This document shows, one piece after another, positions 1 to 7,789 of a stretch of DNA of 64,000 nucleotides. The DNA comes from Mycobacterium paraterrae (lineage in GTDB: Bacteria; Actinomycetota; Actinomycetes; Mycobacteriales; Mycobacteriaceae). A model generated the notes under the pieces. That model was not told the origin of the DNA. It worked only from the letters and a program-made list of their open reading frames with translations, and ran no database searches. The translations under genes and the position numbers were made by a program. The stretch is taken from the NCBI RefSeq assembly GCF_022430545.2, contig NZ_CP092488.2, positions 2,914,001 to 2,978,000 of the forward strand, written 5' to 3'. The stretch's first letter is position 1, and the number at the start of each line of letters is the position of its first letter.

Positions 1-222
1 GGGTCGCTCGACGCCGCGGTGCGGCAGTCACACGACGCCAGCCAAAAGGCGCTGGGTGACGTCGGTGGCAGCCCGCTGATCACGATCGACGGCCGCACTT
101 TGTTCGGGCCGGTGTTGACCGCGGTCCCCGAGCCTGACCAGACGACCGCGGTGTTCGACGCAGTCCTCACGCTCGCGCGGACGGACGAGTTCAGCCAGTT
201 GCAACGCCCTCGACATCACTGA
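1..222 (+). CDS. DsbA-family / mycothiol-dependent nitroreductase-like protein, C-terminal end
   Basis: The gene enters from the left edge, so only about 73 C-terminal residues are visible, ending at TGA 220-222. The segment with GGSPLITIDG followed by FGPVLT resembles, from memory, the C-terminal thioredoxin-fold half of mycobacterial DsbA-like oxidoreductases such as the mycothiol-dependent nitroreductase Rv2466c, where the cis-proline of the fold sits in a SPLI-like stretch. The active-site CxxC or CPxC motif would lie upstream of the window. The next gene starts 18 bases downstream in the same direction, which suggests co-transcription with a flavoprotein and a shared redox role. The family call is fairly good and the exact function is open because the catalytic end is missing. 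Confidence 0.6.
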   Translation, partial: GSLDAAVRQSHDASQKALGDVGGSPLITIDGRTLFGPVLTAVPEPDQTTAVFDAVLTLARTDEFSQLQRPRHH

Positions 223-240
223 AGCGAAAGGACCGCACGC

Positions 241-1416
241 ATGGCCAAAAAGCTTATTGTGCTCGGCGCCGGCATCGGCGGACTGAGCGTCGTCAACGAA
301 ATCACCTCGTCCCCGGTGACGGAACTCGACATCACCGTGGTCGACGAAGACTTCTCCCACTTCCTCGGCTTCACCCTTCCCTGGGTGATGCGCGGATGGC
401 GGGGCGCCGGCACGGTGCCGATTCGACCGACCGAGGCCGCACTGGGCGGCGTTCGAACGGTGACCGGCACGGTCCGGTCGATCGATCCCTCGTCCAGGCG
501 GGTAAGCCTCGGCGACGGACGCGATCTCGATTTCGATGCACTCGTTATCGCCACCGGAGCCCGTAACGCCGTGCATCGTGTTCCGGGCCTGCAAGATGCC
601 CTCGACCGCAGGGTGGCGGTCCACTATTACGATGCTGAGGCCGCCGCCGACGCGCACGAGGCGCTACGCGCTTTTTCCGGCGGCCGGCTGGTCTTCCTGG
701 TGACCTCGCAGCCGTTCCGCTGCCCGGTGGCTCCGTACGAGGGTGCGATGCTGGCGTCGGATCTGTTGCACGACAATGGGGTACGTGCATCGACGCAGAT
801 CGAGTTGTTCAGCCCCGAGAAGCACCCGATGCCGTCGGCCGGGCCGTACGCTGGACCTGAGCTAGTTGAGCTGTTGCGTGACAACGGAATCGACTTTCGC
901 GGCGAGCACGCGGTCGACCATGTCGACGCGGAGCGAAAAGAGATCCACTTCCGCGACGGGACTATCGCCGAGTTCGACCTACTGGTGTTCGTCCCGCCGC
1001 ACGAGCCCGCGGTGACCTTGGACGGCCCAGGCTGGATCGAGGTGGACGCGGTCACCATGCAGACCCGTCACCCCGGCATCTTCGCGATCGGCGACACCAC
1101 GGTCGTCACCTCGCCGTCGGGCCGACCACTGCCCAAGGCGGCCATCTTCGCCCGGAACGGGGCCGCGGCCGCCGCGATCAACGCCCTGCACTACCTCGGT
1201 TTCGCTGATTGCGCGACGTCGCTGTCCGGCGAGGGCTACTGCTACCTCGACACCGGCGGCGGCTCGTCAGCGCTAGGGCAGGGCAATTTCTTCACCATGC
1301 CACACCCGGCCATCCACCTGAGCCCGCCTTCGAAGCAGTTACACCACGACAAGCAGGACGAAGAACGACAGTGGCGGGCGTTGTGGGAGGGCGGCGCGAC
1401 TACGGCACTGGTTTGA
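241..1416 (+). CDS. FAD/NAD(P)-dependent oxidoreductase, sulfide:quinone-reductase-like
   Basis: This 391-residue protein begins with a Rossmann motif (VLGAGIGGLS, residues 8-17) for FAD. It has the mid-protein ATG motif (IATGAR) and a C-terminal FAIGD motif typical of pyridine-nucleotide-disulfide family flavoproteins. The phrase RCPVAPYE resembles the cysteine-bearing region of sulfide:quinone oxidoreductases and flavocytochrome c sulfide dehydrogenases, so sulfide or polysulfide oxidation with electron transfer to quinone is plausible. A purine-rich GAAAGGA lies before the ATG at 241. It follows the DsbA-like gene closely, and its 3' end overlaps the convergent lipoprotein gene by 17 bases. 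Other members of this family reduce different small acceptors, so the substrate is uncertain. Confidence 0.75.
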   Translation: MAKKLIVLGAGIGGLSVVNEITSSPVTELDITVVDEDFSHFLGFTLPWVMRGWRGAGTVPIRPTEAALGGVRTVTGTVRSIDPSSRRVSLGDGRDLDFDALVIATGARNAVHRVPGLQDALDRRVAVHYYDAEAAADAHEALRAFSGGRLVFLVTSQPFRCPVAPYEGAMLASDLLHDNGVRASTQIELFSPEKHPMPSAGPYAGPELVELLRDNGIDFRGEHAVDHVDAERKEIHFRDGTIAEFDLLVFVPPHEPAVTLDGPGWIEVDAVTMQTRHPGIFAIGDTTVVTSPSGRPLPKAAIFARNGAAAAAINALHYLGFADCATSLSGEGYCYLDTGGGSSALGQGNFFTMPHPAIHLSPPSKQLHHDKQDEERQWRALWEGGATTALV

Positions 1417-2857
1417 CCGGCGGGATGTGCCACGTCCCGTCCAGGATCGACGGCTTCTTCTCGGTCGGCCAGTAGAGCCGCAGCATCAGCGAGAAGTGGT
1501 CCTTGGCCGCGGGCAGCCAGTTGGCTTCTTTGTCCGGGCCGGGGGAGTCGGGCTGGATGTAGAAGTCGACTGACCCATCCGGGTTGGGAACGAACTTGTC
1601 CCGCGCGCTCAGCGTGTAGCGGTTCAACGGGTTGTCGACGAAGAAGTAGTCGGCGTCGTACATGGTCAGCGACCAGAATCCGCGCGCCGGCGGCAGCTGA
1701 CCCTTGTCGAAGTGCATGACGTATTTGGTTGCGCCGCTGTACTTCTGCTTGCGGTCGGTGCCGTCGGAGGTGGGGTAGACGGCGTCCTCGGGCAGGTTGG
1801 CGCCGACGCCGACCTCGGTGACGAACGCCCGCTGCCGATAGTTGGTGCCGTAGTTCCCGGCTTTGATGGTGTAGGCCCAACCGTTCTTGGAGACGAAGTC
1901 GCCGGCGGTCACCCCGTCGTCGCGCCAGCTAGAGATGTTGTCCTGCCCCAGCTTTGGCGCCATCGACAGGCCGGTTCGGGCCGGGGGTGGCAGCTTCGCC
2001 GCGTCGAACTCCTGGCCGGGGACGATGCCGATGCGGGCGAGCTTCTCGACTATCGGCGCGTCGGCCGCGGTCGGCGGGTTGGTCTTCAGCAGGCGGGCGA
2101 ACAGCTTGAAATACTCTGGCGCACCAAGGGCATTCACCTGCTTGCGGGCCGGGGTGATCATGTCGACCGACGCGCTCAGCGGAGCCAGCGGCGGCAGGTA
2201 CGGCTTGCCGAACTGCGACAGCGGTGTCGCGGTGATCCCGTCTTGCAGCTTGTGCACCGCGTCGTAGTCCTCCGGGGTGCCCGAACAGTAGATGCGGCCC
2301 AGCAACCACACCAGCGCCGTGGGCGACTTGTACTCCAGCACGCCGGACGGCAACGAGCCGTGCCAGTTCGGCCCTGTGATCGCGAACGTCCGCGCCTTGC
2401 CGCCGCCGTTGCGGGTGCCTGGTGAGGCGAACACGTTGGTCCAGGCGTCGAGCATCGGCAGCAGGAAGTAGCGGTCGCCCATGTCCGGGACGGTGACGAT
2501 CCACGGTTCCTGGGACACGTCGAACCAGGCCTGGGTGTAGAGCGTGTCGGCGTTCGGGGCGGTCGCGCTGTGGTTGGCGGCGTTGGGGAAGGTGCGCAGG
2601 CGGGCGAACTGACCCATCGGGGCCTTGATGTCCTCGGGCGCGGGGACGTTGGTGAAGCTGCGGCGGGTGTACTCCATCGTGACGAGCGGATAGGCGTAGG
2701 CGTAGGCCTCGGTCGCGATGTCCATCGCCTCGGACTGCGACAAGCCGGGCACCGCGGTCGTTTGCGGCGCCGGGGCAGGTTGATCGTTACCCCCGCACGA
2801 CGTGATCAGCATCAGCGTGGCCAGCAGCACGCCGGCCCGTCGAGCGCTCCATCGCAT
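1400..2857 (-). CDS. DUF1254/DUF1214 domain lipoprotein
   Basis: The 485-residue product starts with a basic n-region and hydrophobic core ending in LITSC, a convincing lipobox, so a diacylglyceryl-anchored, exported lipoprotein is expected. The region after about residue 40 with AYAYAYPLVTMEY is the characteristic opening of DUF1254. The C-terminal stretch GFWSLTMYDADYFF followed by NPLNRYTL is typical of DUF1214. These two domains usually occur together in secreted proteins of unknown biochemical role, and mycobacteria have several copies. It is convergent with the preceding flavoprotein gene. I see no catalytic motif that would allow a function to be named. Confidence 0.8.
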   Translation of the reverse strand: MRWSARRAGVLLATLMLITSCGGNDQPAPAPQTTAVPGLSQSEAMDIATEAYAYAYPLVTMEYTRRSFTNVPAPEDIKAPMGQFARLRTFPNAANHSATAPNADTLYTQAWFDVSQEPWIVTVPDMGDRYFLLPMLDAWTNVFASPGTRNGGGKARTFAITGPNWHGSLPSGVLEYKSPTALVWLLGRIYCSGTPEDYDAVHKLQDGITATPLSQFGKPYLPPLAPLSASVDMITPARKQVNALGAPEYFKLFARLLKTNPPTAADAPIVEKLARIGIVPGQEFDAAKLPPPARTGLSMAPKLGQDNISSWRDDGVTAGDFVSKNGWAYTIKAGNYGTNYRQRAFVTEVGVGANLPEDAVYPTSDGTDRKQKYSGATKYVMHFDKGQLPPARGFWSLTMYDADYFFVDNPLNRYTLSARDKFVPNPDGSVDFYIQPDSPGPDKEANWLPAAKDHFSLMLRLYWPTEKKPSILDGTWHIPPVKPVP

Positions 2858-2934
2858 ATCGCGATACTTTCACGCCACCTGGAGCGGCGCGCGGCGGTGG
2901 CTATATAGCTGGTGGGGGAGCCGGCGGCCCAGTA

Positions 2935-3915
2935 TCAGCAGTCGTTGAATTCGCTTTCCAGTTGTCGCTGAAGTGCGGCCGCCTCCACAGTCTGATAGCT
3001 CTGCGGGGCTCGCGTTTTTGGTGCGCCTTTTCCCTGCGTGCAGCTCGGCACCTTCAGCGAACCGATGAACTGGTGAAAGTTGTCGGGCTCGACCATGCGG
3101 GCCCACTCCAATCGCAACGGGGACTCTTTAGTAGCCGCCACCATGGCGACGATTGACGTGAGGTCACTGTATGCCCTGGCAGTGTCGGTGATGTATACCG
3201 ACAGTGCGGTAATCCTCGCGTTGTCGACGCGAACGTAATAGACCGGCAGCGCCAACCGCGACAGCACATTGTCAATCGTTGCCCGCTGCTCGCCGCTGAT
3301 CGGAACACCGACTTCCCACGTGGGGTACTTCGTCGGTTCGGCCGAACGGATATAGATGGTCATCGGTTCGGCCTTGACGATCGCCAGCACCGCGGTCAAG
3401 ACGTCACGGGTGTGGTCGACGTCCCGAACCTCGAGCCGCGAATGAGTACCGTCACGTGACCATTGGATTGCCGACCGCGGGACGCGGGTCCTGAGCGCCC
3501 GCAAGCGATGTGTGTCATCGACGATCTCGGCGGGGTCGAGCTGTGCGCCGCGCTTCACCTCGAGTGCATCGCCGACGACGAAGTCTGAGGACTGGCGGTA
3601 ACCGTCGAAATGACCGTCCTTGATACTGGTGATGCGCGAGGCGACAGCGGCAATCTGTTCCTCGCTTGCCTTGGGCATCGTCACCACCAATTTCAATTCG
3701 GCGCCGTTCTCGAAATCGTTGACATAGCCGGGATCAACGCTGTCGACCCCCGGCATCTTCGCTATCTCAGTCACTAGACGGTCCGCCTCGGCGGCACGAT
3801 CCGGAGCGGCGCACGCACCTGCCGCCGCCACCACACACGCCACCGCCGGTATGCAGAACCGCCACGTCCGCCGCCACACGATCCGGCTGGGCGCGACGCT
3901 AGTCGAAAGGCCCAT
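2935..3915 (-). CDS. Putative exported lipoprotein of unknown function
   Basis: The open frame reaches 3984, but I place the start at the ATG at 3915 because a GAGGTG Shine-Dalgarno-like sequence precedes it and a signal peptide follows directly. The hydrophobic core FCIPAVACVVAAAGAC ends in a lipobox-like AGAC, giving a 326-residue lipoprotein. The mature part has no motif I recognise. It contains repeated alpha/beta stretches such as LKLVVTMPKASEEQIAAV that could be ferredoxin-like or BON/SRPBCC-like modules. It is divergent from the GH92 gene, and the two 5' ends are 127 bases apart, leaving room for promoters. Confidence 0.6.
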   Translation of the reverse strand: MGLSTSVAPSRIVWRRTWRFCIPAVACVVAAAGACAAPDRAAEADRLVTEIAKMPGVDSVDPGYVNDFENGAELKLVVTMPKASEEQIAAVASRITSIKDGHFDGYRQSSDFVVGDALEVKRGAQLDPAEIVDDTHRLRALRTRVPRSAIQWSRDGTHSRLEVRDVDHTRDVLTAVLAIVKAEPMTIYIRSAEPTKYPTWEVGVPISGEQRATIDNVLSRLALPVYYVRVDNARITALSVYITDTARAYSDLTSIVAMVAATKESPLRLEWARMVEPDNFHQFIGSLKVPSCTQGKGAPKTRAPQSYQTVEAAALQRQLESEFNDC

Positions 3916-4042
3916 CACCACCTCGCCATTATTGGCAACCGGAAGCGCTCCTTTCTTGCGGGCCAAGGTGGCCTCCGCTCGCATCGCCGCCCCACCGGCC
4001 TGCCTCCCACCAGAATTGACGCCGAAGGAGGATTATTCGGCT

Positions 4043-6685
4043 ATGCGGTCACGACGGGGTGCCGCTGCGTTCATCGCGGCAGCTCTGCTGGTCAGCGCGA
4101 TGCTGGTCAGTGCTACGCCCACGTCGTACGAGCCGCCGCCGCTGGTGGCCAACCCCGTCGAGCACGTCGACACCCTGATCGGCACCGGCAACGGCGGCAA
4201 GACGGTCGGAGAGATCAACAACTTCCCCGGGCCGTCGGTGCCGTTCGGGATGGTGCAGTACTCGCCGGACACCGTCGGCAACTACGCGGGCTACAGCCAC
4301 TCCAACGGGCGCACGACCGGGTTCAGCATGACCCACGCGTCGGTGGGGTGCCCGGCGTTCGGTGACATCTCGATGCTGCCGACCACGAGCTCGGTCGGCG
4401 ACGAGCCGTGGAACGCTTCGGAGGAGATCGCCCACGACCGCAACGAACGCGGCGTGCCCGGCTACTACACCGTGCGCCTGCCGTCGACGGGGGTGACGGC
4501 CGAACTGACCGCGACCAACCGCACCGGGGTCGGGCGGTTCCACTATCCGAGCGATCGCGCGGCCCGGTTCTTCATCCGGCCCGGCGGGTCGCTCGGCGGG
4601 ACGTCGGCGGCGAACATCAAGATCGGCGACGACAACACCACGATCACCGGGTCGGCGACCAGCGGTGGGTTCTGCGGCAAGAACAACGTCTACACGGTGT
4701 ACTTCGCGATGAAGTTCAGCAAGCCGTTCACGGCCTTCGGTACCTGGGACGGCTTCGAGGTGTTTCCCAATGGCCGCAGTGCCTATTCGAGCTACCAGGG
4801 ATCGAGCGGCGGCTACGTCGAGTTCGGCGCCGGCTCGGACGTCGAGGTGCGAACGGCGTTGTCCTACGTCGACATTGACGGGGCGCAGAAGAACCTCGCC
4901 GAGGCCGCATCGGATTTCGAGACGATTCGTGCCGGGGCGTCGCGCCAGTGGAACGACGCGCTGTCGCGGATCAGGATCGCCGGCTACACCGAAGACGACA
5001 TCGTCACCTTCTACTCCGCGCTCTACCATTCGCTGTTGAACCCCAACACATTCAACGACGTCGACGGCCGCTACATCGGGTTCGACGGCGACATTCACAC
5101 TGTGCCGCCGGGCCACACGCAGTACGCGAACTACTCCGACTGGGACACCTACCGCGGGGTGGCGGCGCTGCAGGCGATGGTGTTCCCGCGTGAGGCCAGC
5201 GACATGGCGCAGTCGCTGGTGAACGACGCCGAGCAGAGCGGCTCGTTCCCGCGGTGGGCGCTGGCCAATACCGCGACCGCGGAGATGACCGGCGACAGCG
5301 TGGTACCGCTGATCGCGAACTTCTATGCGTTCGGCGCCAAGGACTTCGACACCGAGCGAGCGCTGCACTTCATGCTCGAGGCCGCGACCAAAGGCGGGGT
5401 CGGGCGCAACGGCTACGTGGAGCGGCCGGCGGTGCGGACGTATCTGAAGCGCGGGTATCTGCCGTTGCCGTCGTCGTCGTGCCACGGGTCGTTCCCGGCG
5501 GCGTCGATCTCGCTGGAGTGGTCGGTGGACGACTTCGCGATCTCCCAATTCGCCTCGGCGCTCGGCGATTCCGACAGCGCGCGGGATTTCCTGGATCGGG
5601 CACAGTACTGGCAGAACCTGTTCAATCCCACGACGCATTCGATCCAGCCGCGCAATTCGCTGGGCTTCTTTCCTGAGGGGCCCGCGGTCAAGCCGCCGGG
5701 CAAGGACTGCTTCAGCCAGGTCGGGTTCGACGAGGGCAATGCGGAGCAGTACGTCTGGTACGTGCCGCAGAACATCGCGGGCCTGGTGACGGCGTTGGGA
5801 GGTCGGTCGGCTGCCTCGGAGCGGCTCGATAAGTTCACCTCGCAGTTGAACGTTGGGCCGGTGGACCCGTACATGTGGGCGGGCAACGAGCCGAACTTCT
5901 CGGTGCCCTGGCTGTACAACTACCTCGGGCAGCCTTGGAAGACACAGGAATTGGTCGACCGGATACGTGGCACGCTGTTCAGCCCGACGCCCGACGGCGA
6001 GCCCGGCAACGACGACCTGGGCGCGATGTCGGCGTGGTTCGTGTGGGCATCGTTGGGGCTGTACCCCTTCGTGCCGGGGACGTCGGTGTTGACGATGAAC
6101 ACCCCGCTGTTCGACAAGGTCGAAATCGCCTTGCCCGAAGGCAAATTCATTCGCATCTCGGCGCCCGGTGCGTCCGGGCATCACCGGATGCAGTACATCA
6201 ACGGGCTGCACATCGACGGTCGACCGACGAACAAGACGTATCTTCCAGAGTCGGTGCTGGCGGGTGGTGGCGAGCTGGCGTTCTCGTTGTCGTCGAAGCC
6301 GAACACGTCGTGGGGGACTGCCGCCGATTCGGTGCCGCCGTCATTCGGTGCGGGCAGTCTGGCGGTGACGATGAACGTCTCGCCATCGGTTGTCGCGATG
6401 GACGCCGGGACGGAGACCGATGTGACGGTCAACGTGCAGCGGATGCTCGACGGACCCGGCGACTACGAGATCTCCGGAAAGTCGTTCATGGAAGGCATTT
6501 CCGTGGAGTCGGTGTCGGGGAAGTTCGGCGACGACGGGTCAGGTGTGTCGACCGCGACGGTCAAGGTGGCCGGAGGTGTGCACGACGGGTACTACCCGGT
6601 GGAGCTGACGACCAAGGCCGGCCAAGGGGAGCGGACGTTCATGCTGCTCGTCGCGGTCGGTGAGGGTGGGGTTGTGGGGGGTTGA
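4043..6685 (+). CDS. GH92-family alpha-1,2-mannosidase, secreted
   Basis: The frame is open from 3851, but the ATG at 4043 follows a strong GAAGGAGG site (4024-4031) and starts a clear signal peptide (residues about 5-27), so the protein is 880 residues. Hallmarks of glycoside hydrolase family 92, Ca-dependent inverting exo-mannosidases, are present in order: VDTLIGTGNGG and NNFPGPSVPFGMVQYSPD near the N-terminus, DWDTYRGVAAL in the middle, and GNEPNFSVPWLYNY then GNDDLGAMSAWFVW in the C-terminal catalytic half. A beta-sandwich tail of about 120 residues follows the catalytic unit. It may trim mannose from the cell's own lipomannan or mannosylated proteins, or from host glycans. The stop lies 35 bases before the tRNA scar that marks the island edge. 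Confidence 0.88.
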   Translation: MRSRRGAAAFIAAALLVSAMLVSATPTSYEPPPLVANPVEHVDTLIGTGNGGKTVGEINNFPGPSVPFGMVQYSPDTVGNYAGYSHSNGRTTGFSMTHASVGCPAFGDISMLPTTSSVGDEPWNASEEIAHDRNERGVPGYYTVRLPSTGVTAELTATNRTGVGRFHYPSDRAARFFIRPGGSLGGTSAANIKIGDDNTTITGSATSGGFCGKNNVYTVYFAMKFSKPFTAFGTWDGFEVFPNGRSAYSSYQGSSGGYVEFGAGSDVEVRTALSYVDIDGAQKNLAEAASDFETIRAGASRQWNDALSRIRIAGYTEDDIVTFYSALYHSLLNPNTFNDVDGRYIGFDGDIHTVPPGHTQYANYSDWDTYRGVAALQAMVFPREASDMAQSLVNDAEQSGSFPRWALANTATAEMTGDSVVPLIANFYAFGAKDFDTERALHFMLEAATKGGVGRNGYVERPAVRTYLKRGYLPLPSSSCHGSFPAASISLEWSVDDFAISQFASALGDSDSARDFLDRAQYWQNLFNPTTHSIQPRNSLGFFPEGPAVKPPGKDCFSQVGFDEGNAEQYVWYVPQNIAGLVTALGGRSAASERLDKFTSQLNVGPVDPYMWAGNEPNFSVPWLYNYLGQPWKTQELVDRIRGTLFSPTPDGEPGNDDLGAMSAWFVWASLGLYPFVPGTSVLTMNTPLFDKVEIALPEGKFIRISAPGASGHHRMQYINGLHIDGRPTNKTYLPESVLAGGGELAFSLSSKPNTSWGTAADSVPPSFGAGSLAVTMNVSPSVVAMDAGTETDVTVNVQRMLDGPGDYEISGKSFMEGISVESVSGKFGDDGSGVSTATVKVAGGVHDGYYPVELTTKAGQGERTFMLLVAVGEGGVVGG

Positions 6686-6720
6686 AGGTGAACGTATCAC
6701 CGCAAGCTGGGGCCCATCGC

Positions 6721-6767
6721 GCGGACTCATAATCCGTTGGTCGCGGGTTCGAGCCCCGCCCGCCCTA
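6721..6767 (+). other. 3' half of a CAT-anticodon tRNA gene: probable attachment-site scar
   Basis: The stretch folds as an anticodon arm (GCGGA, loop CTCATAA, TCCGT), a variable TGGTC, a perfect T-arm (GCGGG, loop TTCGAGC, CCCGC), a 3' acceptor strand CCGCCCT and discriminator A. No D-arm or 5' acceptor strand (AGGGCGG expected) precedes it; GH92 coding sequence ends only 35 bases upstream. The loop and TTGGTC context resemble tRNA-Ile2(CAU) or an elongator tRNA-Met. Half-tRNAs of this extent are what tyrosine integrases leave behind, and an integrase remnant starts 44 bases downstream. No intact matching tRNA is in the window; the metT gene at 59177 differs in sequence. Confidence 0.8.
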
Positions 6768-6810
6768 CGTCAGAGCCTGTTTGTCAAGGTCTCTTGCTCC
6801 GAGTCACCGT

Positions 6811-7652
6811 TTATTCACCGCTTTTGTCGACAGTTCGATCCAGCAGATCGGCCACCTGGTGGTGGATTCGCCCGCGCGTCATGTAGCGGTCCTGGGTCAT
6901 CGAGACGTGACTATGGCCGAGGTGGTCGGCCCCCGATTCGGGCAGAGAGCCCATCATCGTCAATCAGAGTTGCGACCGCTTTCCGAAAGCTGTGGGTGGT
7001 GACTTCAGGGACGCCCAGCTCCTCGCGCACCGCGCGCCATTGCTTGCCGAAGTTGTTTTGATCGCGCAGAGGGCCCGTGGTCGACGGAAAGATCACCTTC
7101 GCCTCACCTAGGTATGGAAGCGGGCGCCGCGCGCTTAGCACCGCGACCGCGAAAACGGGATGAGGGGCGGTTCGTCGGCCGGCGGCCGACTTCGCCTCGT
7201 CGACGCGCTTGAGCCCCTCGCCCGTCGCCCGGACCACTTTTCCCGTCACCGTTAGTGTTCGTGCCTCGCTGTCGTCGTCGACCCATCGCAAGCCGAGCAG
7301 TTCCGACCTACGCAATCCCGTAGCGACGAGCAGCGTGATCGCGATCAACGAGGTCGTGACCGCGGCAGTACTCCGATTCCCTGACTTTCTGCAGTAGATC
7401 GCGGAGTTGGTCCGCGGTCAGGCCGACGGCGCCCATGGGTTGCGTCTTGGATCTCAGCGGCTGAACGTCCCGTACCGGGTTCGCGCTGAGCACATTTGCC
7501 ATCACCGCAAGCTGAAGTGCGCCGCGCAAGATCGTCTTGGCCTGCCTGGCCATTGTTGCCCCGTGAGCCGAGCGCATGGAGCGTAAGGGCGATACAGGTG
7601 GACTGGAGCTCTGACAGCTGGCGACGAGCGGCTTAAAATCGAGGACCGTCAA
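6811..7652 (-). pseudogene. Tyrosine-family phage integrase, truncated and frameshifted
   Basis: On the minus strand three reading frames together spell most of an integrase. Bases 7652 to about 7380 encode a core-binding segment (ARQAKTILRGALQLAV, then ANPVRDV). Bases 7348 to about 6930 encode the catalytic domain with the first arginine (ATGLRRSELLGLRW) and the HSFRKAVATLID box. A third frame then continues ADHLGHSHVSMTQDRYM, which supplies the catalytic tyrosine, and ends at TAA 6811-6813. At least two frameshifts, near 7370 and 6930, and loss of the N-terminal arm-binding domain make it non-functional. It sits beside the half-tRNA, so it probably catalysed the original integration. Confidence 0.85.
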
Positions 7653-7789
7653 TGGTGAATGACCGCAGACGATCTGACGCAGGTGCCCTTAGCCGAATAT
7701 GGCCGGACATGTCCCGCCACGGACGTACGGTCGACGTTGTCTGCGTTGCTGCGGAGTCCGTAAAGCAGGGGGAGGGAAGGTTTTCGACG

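Noticed and set aside
4049..6211. 720-codon open frame on the minus strand
   Set aside because: It lies wholly inside the GH92 gene on the opposite strand, is rich in Arg, Val and His as expected of antisense frames in high-GC genes, and has no motif or ribosome site.
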